In this document: positions 6,187-10,692 of the stretch, piece after piece
How positions within the stretch are numbered: the stretch's first letter is position 1
Layout: each line of letters opens with the position of its first letter
Assembly: GCA_030673345.1 (NCBI GenBank)
Contig: DAOVJH010000024.1
Span: 1-10,692, forward strand
DNA from: Pseudomonadota bacterium
GTDB lineage: Bacteria > Pseudomonadota > Gammaproteobacteria > SZUA-229
Direction of reading: 5' to 3'
Length of the DNA stretch: 10,692 nt
Program-made: the position numbers and the translations under genes
The notes under the pieces: model-generated
What the model saw: the letters and a program-made list of their open reading frames with translations, nothing else
The model's database searches: none
Told to the model about the DNA's origin: nothing

Positions 6187-7047
6187 ATGACAACAGCTTT
6201 GATTCCCGCTATCCATAACATGCCATTAAGTGCAGGCAGCCTGGACGCTTACATTAGCCAGATTCACAGTATTCCGGTTCTGACATCTGAGGAAGAACGG
6301 GCACTTGCCCTACGCCTGGAAAACCAGAACGATCTTGCTGCTGCGCAGCAACTGATTATGTCGAATCTACGCTTCGTAGTAAAAATCGCTCGCGGTTACA
6401 CCGGTTATGGTCTGCCGCTCGCTGACCTGATACAGGAAGGTAATATCGGCCTGATGAAAGCAGTCAAGCGCTTCTCTGCCAGCCATGAAGTTCGCCTGAT
6501 CTCATATGCGGTCCACTGGATCAAATCAGAGATCCACGAGTTTGTATTGCGTAACTGGCGCATCGTGAAAGTTGCTACTACGAAACCGCAACGCAAACTG
6601 TTCTTCAAATTACGCAGCTCTAAAAAGAGATTGGGCTGGTTTACGAGTGATGAAGTAAATGACGTTGCTGAAACACTCGGCGTGAAACCGGAAACTGTTC
6701 TCGAAATGGAATCTCGTTTGAGCGGAAGTGACGTAACATTTGATCCACCGACAAATGATAATGATGACGAGCACCATTTCACACCAGCCGCTTATCTTAC
6801 TGATGGCAGCATGGATCCAGCACGTTTACTGGAACATGATGACAGCCAGTCACAAAAATTAAGCCTGATGACCGATTCATTAGAGACTCTGGATGAACGT
6901 AGCCAGGTCATCATCAAACGCCGCTGGCTGAGTGAAGACAAGGCGACACTTCATGAACTGGCTGGTGAATATCAGGTTTCTGCGGAACGCATCCGCCAGA
7001 TCGAAAAGAACGCGCTGAACAAAATGCGTGTTGCATTCGAGGCTTAA
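6187..7047 (+). CDS. rpoH: RNA polymerase heat-shock sigma factor RpoH (sigma-32)
   Basis: Sigma-32 directs RNA polymerase to heat-shock promoters (chaperones, Lon, Clp, FtsH). The 286-residue protein (numbered from 6187) has region 1.2-2.1 (about 15-75), the core-binding and -10-reading block DLIQEGNIGLMKAVKRF (80-96) with VRLISYAVHWIKSEIHEFVLRNWRI, the RpoH box QRKLFFKLR (135-143), and a region 4.2 helix-turn-helix ending VSAERIRQIEKNALNKMR. The RpoH box distinguishes it from other group 3 sigmas; it carries Lys141 where QRKLFFNLR is usual. Start choice: the ATG at 6187 has GAGAAG 5 nt upstream and gives an N-terminus like other RpoH proteins. The in-frame ATG at 6172 lacks a Shine-Dalgarno. 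It lies downstream of ftsYEX with its own control region carrying CIRCE and sigma-E type elements, and is flanked on both sides by related intergenic repeats. Confidence 0.96.
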   Translation: MTTALIPAIHNMPLSAGSLDAYISQIHSIPVLTSEEERALALRLENQNDLAAAQQLIMSNLRFVVKIARGYTGYGLPLADLIQEGNIGLMKAVKRFSASHEVRLISYAVHWIKSEIHEFVLRNWRIVKVATTKPQRKLFFKLRSSKKRLGWFTSDEVNDVAETLGVKPETVLEMESRLSGSDVTFDPPTNDNDDEHHFTPAAYLTDGSMDPARLLEHDDSQSQKLSLMTDSLETLDERSQVIIKRRWLSEDKATLHELAGEYQVSAERIRQIEKNALNKMRVAFEA

Positions 7048-7063
7048 AAACAAAACCTGAAAC

Positions 7064-7183
7064 TTAACCACGGAGACACAGAGAACACGGAGATATTTAT
7101 TTTATTATCTGCACCTGCGGAGCAGATAATAAATCAGAGATGTCTTTCTCTGAGCCCTCTGTGTCTCGGTGGTTAAAGCTTTT
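7064..7183. repeat. Well-preserved intergenic inverted repeat (right of rpoH)
   Basis: The terminal arms TTAACCACGGAGACACAGAG (7064-7083) and its complement (7157-7176) pair over 20 bp with one mismatch. Inside is a perfect 12-bp palindrome, TTTATTATCTGC/GCAGATAATAAA (7101-7112 and 7122-7133), around a 9-nt loop. The right end shares 32 of 36 bases with the repeat left of rpoH. The body between the terminal repeats is 113 bp and has no gene, fitting a MITE-like or palindromic dispersed element. It begins 16 nt after the rpoH stop and directly precedes a terminator hairpin. Confidence 0.75.
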
Positions 7184-7185
7184 TC

Positions 7186-7216
7186 AAAAAAAACGACCAA
7201 CACGACTGGTCGTTTT
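7186..7216. terminator. Bidirectional intrinsic terminator between rpoH and the cytochrome gene
   Basis: AAAACGACCA (7190-7199) and TGGTCGTTTT (7207-7216) form a perfect 10-bp stem around a 7-nt loop. On the minus strand the stem runs into eight consecutive T (complement of 7186-7193), a strong terminator for the cytochrome gene ending at 7287. On the plus strand the stem ends in four T, weaker but usable for rpoH. A smaller palindrome, TGCATT-TT-AATGCA (7255-7268), lies between it and the cytochrome stop. Confidence 0.88.
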
Positions 7217-7286
7217 CAACGCATCACCTGCAACACAAAGAAATTTTTACATCCTGCATTTTAATGCACTCTCACAATGCACCGTA

Positions 7287-9773
7287 TTAATTTTCCGGCG
7301 CACCTTCCAGTATCCAGTTCAGAATCAGATCATAATTATGACGGTTTGACTGGTTACCCACTTCGAAACCGCCGCGCAGACCACCAAAGTGGTGGTTATT
7401 ACTTGGCTTGGTCAAGATCAGGCTATTTTCCGGGTCTTTAAAATCAACCCTTGATAAAATTTCGTCATACCATGTCGAGCCCGTTACCGGCTGATTCGCG
7501 TCATCGAGCCAGAACACTGGCACGCCTGCGATCTTGCTGGCATCAGTACCCGAATGACACTGATCACATTCCAGAAGGTCATCGCCACCTGCGGTGCTGA
7601 ATATCGGTTTGATATGTGTGTCAAAGGTAATCTTTTTCGGATCAGGCGGATCGGTGAGCGCTGTCATACTACTGTCTATCTTGATGTGCACACTGTCACT
7701 TACGACCGTCGAATCAAAAGCCGCCACCAGCCTTATCTCATAATCACCATCGATCGACGTTGTAAACAGCGGTCTCGATGTATTGCTATCTGTAAGCACC
7801 GCATCACTGCCCGCAGGCTGGCTGATGATTCGCCAGCCATAACGGTTAAGGTACTGGCTGTTAGCGCCGAACAGCCTCACCGGTGAGGTGCTCGTCCTGT
7901 CCGGACCGGCGTCAACGACTGGCGCACCCGGCCTGGCAACTTCACCTTTATCATCTAACGGAATCTGATTATCAGCTGCCAGCAACCCATTCAGATGAAG
8001 CGCCAGTACTTCTGGAGCGATGCTACTACCAGCCCAGAACGCATTATAACCGCGCAGTGACAGAGGCATAACACCACTATCATAGACATACTGTTTGATC
8101 TGCTCAGCATGACTGATAAATTTTTCATAGCTATTGAAATCGATATCTTTACCCGATGCACGCGTATCAACACTACCCAGGGTAGTACCACGGTGCGAGT
8201 GGCAGACGAAGCAGGTCGGTTGCACCACTTCCAGGAATAACTGCTCAGACCCTGCTGGCGGCATGTTATCGTTGCTGTCATGCTGCCATGACAGCGGCAC
8301 ATAATCTTCATTAAAAGTCGCGCGATCAAACATACCGGCAATGGCCGGGTCGTCATACCAGCCTGCGGCCATCTCCGCCGCAAAACCGCCATCCCACTGT
8401 CCGGCAATCGTTGTGCTACCGAACACGGTTAAGATATCCGTGCCCTTACCATCACAGTCTGCAGTATTAGCTGGGTCAACACAAAACTGAGCACAGGCAG
8501 CCTGAATACCGTCTGCAGGCAGGTTAGGATAACTGCAATAGATCGCCATATTCATCCGCTTTATGATGGGCTCCTGTTCTGCCCTGGTGAAAGGTGAGAC
8601 ATCACCGTATTCAAAACTGTGAACCTCCAGCAACTGAAGTTTGGCATTTACGTCACCGTCGATGCCGTTACCGCCACTGCCGTCAAGCGTATTATCACGG
8701 AAGCTACCGTCGGCTCGTAGCGGCCTCAGTGTACCGCCATGGCAGTATATACAGGCACCCGGCATAGATTTAGCGCCACGGTCATCCAGATTCACTTCAT
8801 TCAGCCTGGTTTCATTCACATGATCAGGTTTTGTCTGATCACCCAAAGTCGCATCAAAAGTAAAAAATTTGGCAAACTTTGGCGGCGCAGGATTAGTCGT
8901 TGCGCAGGCAGCACCAGAAGCGAACGCGCATGGTTCACCCGGTCCGTAGGGAAAGGTACTGAACTCGATAGCGTTACTGCCAAAATGATGTTTTCGGTTA
9001 TCCGTCAGTAATGCTTCGAGATTTAACGAGGTATACTCCTGCCCCGGAATGGTCCGCACCTGGAAATTTTCGACGAAGATATACAGGCTGCCATCCGGTT
9101 TCGTCCATAACCGCATACCACGTCCGTAACCTAAATCTTTGGTATCACGAAAGCGCGGTTCAATGACCCGGCCAGCGGCATCTGCATCATAGAAACCATT
9201 TGCGACTTTCCACTTCTCCAGTGTGTCCTTATCATTATCTGGATCGACAGCAGCATAATAAGCTGCACCATAAGCTGCCGAGTCGATGCGTGATGTTTCA
9301 AACGAGATGCTGGAATTTGCCGGTAATGCCGCATCGTTAACTGCCACCACAAACCCATTGGCGTTTAATAGACGAAGATTACTTTCGACTGCAGATTCCA
9401 GTGTGATTTTCAAACCGCCCGCAGTAAACAGCATGATGTTAAAAGTACGCGTACTGGTTGCTATGTCAGCGGTCCAGCTACCGGTGTATTCTTCCGTCGT
9501 ACCATCGTCATAAGTTACCGACAGGGTGAAATCACCCGCATCACCCGCAGTGTCAGCTCTGGCTTCGATAACATAAGCACCGGATGCCAGGCCAGCTACC
9601 GGGTTAATGAATGCAGCAAAACTATCTGGCTGATTTTTCTTAATCGTTTTATCGAAGGCAACTTCACCCTCACGCGAACAGGCGCTGAGCGCAAGCAGCA
9701 ACGAAAGCATCAGTATTTTGAAAAATCTTTGAAACTGTAAAGCTTGAAGCTTAAGCGGCTGGTTAAATCGCAT
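7287..9773 (-). CDS. Triheme cytochrome c lipoprotein with PKD-like domain, function unknown
   Basis: I do not recognise a named family for this 828-residue protein. It opens with a signal peptide whose lipobox LSAC places the lipidated Cys at residue 32, so it is a predicted lipoprotein facing the periplasm or cell surface. A beta-rich domain follows (about 41-146). Three CXXCH heme c sites are seen: CIYCH 341-345, CFVCH 521-525 and CDQCH 736-740. Met569 in GVMPLSLRG is a plausible distal ligand for heme 2. The last segment, DPENSLILTKP...HHFGG, resembles the ends of cytochrome modules in planctomycete-type PSCyt proteins. A PKD/Ig-like domain (about 619-700, beginning DAGPDRTSTSP) separates hemes 2 and 3. 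Six further cysteines (282, 290, 413, 427, 431, 440) may form disulfides. The start at 9773 has GGAAA upstream and gives a normal signal peptide; a GTG at 9845 would add 24 residues. An electron-transfer or oxidase role is inferred only. It is convergent with rpoH. Confidence 0.85.
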   Translation of the reverse strand: MRFNQPLKLQALQFQRFFKILMLSLLLALSACSREGEVAFDKTIKKNQPDSFAAFINPVAGLASGAYVIEARADTAGDAGDFTLSVTYDDGTTEEYTGSWTADIATSTRTFNIMLFTAGGLKITLESAVESNLRLLNANGFVVAVNDAALPANSSISFETSRIDSAAYGAAYYAAVDPDNDKDTLEKWKVANGFYDADAAGRVIEPRFRDTKDLGYGRGMRLWTKPDGSLYIFVENFQVRTIPGQEYTSLNLEALLTDNRKHHFGSNAIEFSTFPYGPGEPCAFASGAACATTNPAPPKFAKFFTFDATLGDQTKPDHVNETRLNEVNLDDRGAKSMPGACIYCHGGTLRPLRADGSFRDNTLDGSGGNGIDGDVNAKLQLLEVHSFEYGDVSPFTRAEQEPIIKRMNMAIYCSYPNLPADGIQAACAQFCVDPANTADCDGKGTDILTVFGSTTIAGQWDGGFAAEMAAGWYDDPAIAGMFDRATFNEDYVPLSWQHDSNDNMPPAGSEQLFLEVVQPTCFVCHSHRGTTLGSVDTRASGKDIDFNSYEKFISHAEQIKQYVYDSGVMPLSLRGYNAFWAGSSIAPEVLALHLNGLLAADNQIPLDDKGEVARPGAPVVDAGPDRTSTSPVRLFGANSQYLNRYGWRIISQPAGSDAVLTDSNTSRPLFTTSIDGDYEIRLVAAFDSTVVSDSVHIKIDSSMTALTDPPDPKKITFDTHIKPIFSTAGGDDLLECDQCHSGTDASKIAGVPVFWLDDANQPVTGSTWYDEILSRVDFKDPENSLILTKPSNNHHFGGLRGGFEVGNQSNRHNYDLILNWILEGAPEN

Positions 9774-10052
9774 AAAAGTTTCCATCATAGTTTGTGTAAA
9801 GCAGGTGACTCGTAAATGGTATCCATTACATTCATGGGTAACCACCTTTTATTCTAATGATATATCCTGCTATATGCAGATTATTTCTACCATGAATATA
9901 AACAATAATGAGGTGTTTCGCATTAAGTTTTCTATTATGCCTGAAATTTGCTATTCCACTATATTTTTACGGGTGTAACAATGATTGATTTGAATTCATC
10001 AATACCGGCATTTATCTAAAAATATCATATAGTTAACCAACGAAACAGGAAT
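9774..10052. other. AT-rich spacer between bioC and the cytochrome gene
   Basis: This spacer of about 280 bp is clearly more AT-rich than the flanking genes and shows no convincing reading frame. No intrinsic terminator for bioC and no well-spaced sigma-70 promoter could be identified on the minus strand. The one structured site is at 9984-10003, where ATTGA...TCAAT surrounds TGAATTCA. Without a 2-nt TT insertion it would be a perfect 18-bp palindrome, which would fit a regulator site. It is about 210 nt upstream of the cytochrome start. Confidence 0.45.
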
Positions 10053-10692
10053 TCACGGTTCGAATTTAACAAATTGCTGTTTATCCAGCTTATTTTTCGA
10101 TACTTCTATCGTTGGTTTCCATGCATGTCCGTAGATAATTTCATAAGTCGCTGGCAGCAGATCACCCTGTCTGTATTTTTCATAGCTTTGACGAACAGTC
10201 TGTAACACCGATTTCCCGCCCAACCCTTTTCCAGCCTGGCCTTTAACTGCACCTTTAGTTTCAGATGCGCTTGCAGTGACATTTGCACCGATCGCTTTCA
10301 GGTCATGCATCAGGCCATCAACAGACTCATACGTTACGGTCAGCACTTCGGCTTCCATCACCGGTTCAGCAAAACCGTCCTGCAATAGCGCATCACCGAT
10401 ATCATGCATATCGATAAACTGGTTAACATGATTGGCTGAATCAACTTTTGACCAGCTGTAACGCAGCTCTTTTAACGTGTCAGGCCCGAACGTCGTAAAT
10501 ACATACAGCCCTCCCGGTTTAAGCACACGTTTTGCTTCGACCAACGCTGCGTTCAAATCGTTACACCACTGCATACTGAGACTGGAGAAAACCAGGTCAA
10601 ACGTATCATCGGCAAACGGCAGTCGTTCGATATCACCGCAAACCGCATGCGGTGAACGTAACAAACTGCCGTGCTGGTTCGCTTTGAGCAGC
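10053..10692 (-). CDS. bioC: Malonyl-[acyl-carrier protein] O-methyltransferase BioC, C-terminal part
   Basis: BioC uses SAM to methylate the free carboxyl of malonyl-ACP, disguising it so that the fatty-acid synthase can build the pimeloyl moiety of biotin. About 212 codons are in the window; the N-terminus with SAM motif I lies beyond 10692. Visible are the class I methyltransferase core GDIERLPFADDTFDLVFSSL, the BioC-typical SMQWCNDLNAAL, then RVLKPGGLYVFTTFGPDTLKEL. After these come the substrate-side LKAIGANVT segment and the terminal LPATYEIIYGHAW block. The FTTFGP and QWC motifs separate BioC from generic methyltransferases such as UbiE. In many gammaproteobacteria bioD follows bioC; here a 280-nt AT-rich spacer and an unrelated cytochrome gene follow, so bioC appears to be last in its operon. 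Confidence 0.94.
   Translation of the reverse strand, partial: LLKANQHGSLLRSPHAVCGDIERLPFADDTFDLVFSSLSMQWCNDLNAALVEAKRVLKPGGLYVFTTFGPDTLKELRYSWSKVDSANHVNQFIDMHDIGDALLQDGFAEPVMEAEVLTVTYESVDGLMHDLKAIGANVTASASETKGAVKGQAGKGLGGKSVLQTVRQSYEKYRQGDLLPATYEIIYGHAWKPTIEVSKNKLDKQQFVKFEP

Noticed and set aside
9774..9845. Extended N-terminus of the cytochrome lipoprotein from GTG at 9845
   Set aside because: The extra 24 residues precede a complete signal peptide, and the ATG at 9773 has a better ribosome site.

Overview
The window is chromosomal DNA of a gammaproteobacterium with roughly 50 % GC in its genes. The organism is inferred from gene content and order: a divergent pair of M16B peptidases plus rsmD on the minus strand, and ftsY-ftsE-ftsX-rpoH on the plus strand. 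This neighbourhood is familiar from Pseudomonas and relatives. The order or genus cannot be fixed from sequence alone. No tRNA, rRNA, CRISPR, transposase, phage or defence gene was seen.

Layout. Positions 1-3088 (minus strand) read in transcription order as an active zinc peptidase subunit, a catalytically dead partner subunit overlapping it by 11 nt, a cluster of small hairpins, and the 5' part of rsmD. Positions 3089-3235 are the divergent promoter region. Positions 3236-5998 (plus strand) hold ftsY, ftsE and ftsX, which link SRP-dependent membrane targeting to divisome-controlled cell-wall hydrolysis. A 102-bp AT-rich inverted repeat sits between ftsY and ftsE. Positions 5999-6186 are the rpoH control region, and rpoH ends at 7047. 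Positions 7048-7286 hold a second inverted repeat and a bidirectional terminator. Positions 7287-9773 (minus strand) encode a large triheme cytochrome c lipoprotein of unknown function with a PKD-like domain. An AT-rich spacer follows, and the window ends inside bioC (minus strand).

The strongest signal is the rpoH control region. A perfect CIRCE operator (9-bp arms, 9-bp spacer), the binding site of the repressor HrcA, lies just upstream of the heat-shock sigma factor gene. It overlaps a sigma-E type promoter with an exact GAACTT -35 box and a plausible sigma-70 type promoter. This predicts that HrcA represses the gene for sigma-32, with envelope stress feeding in through sigma-E, so three stress circuits would meet within about 45 bp.

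Other notable structure is intergenic: two related repeats bracketing rpoH, the AT-rich element inside the ftsYEX operon, and a hairpin cluster that partly covers the rsmD ribosome binding site. The triheme PKD lipoprotein is the least characterised gene.
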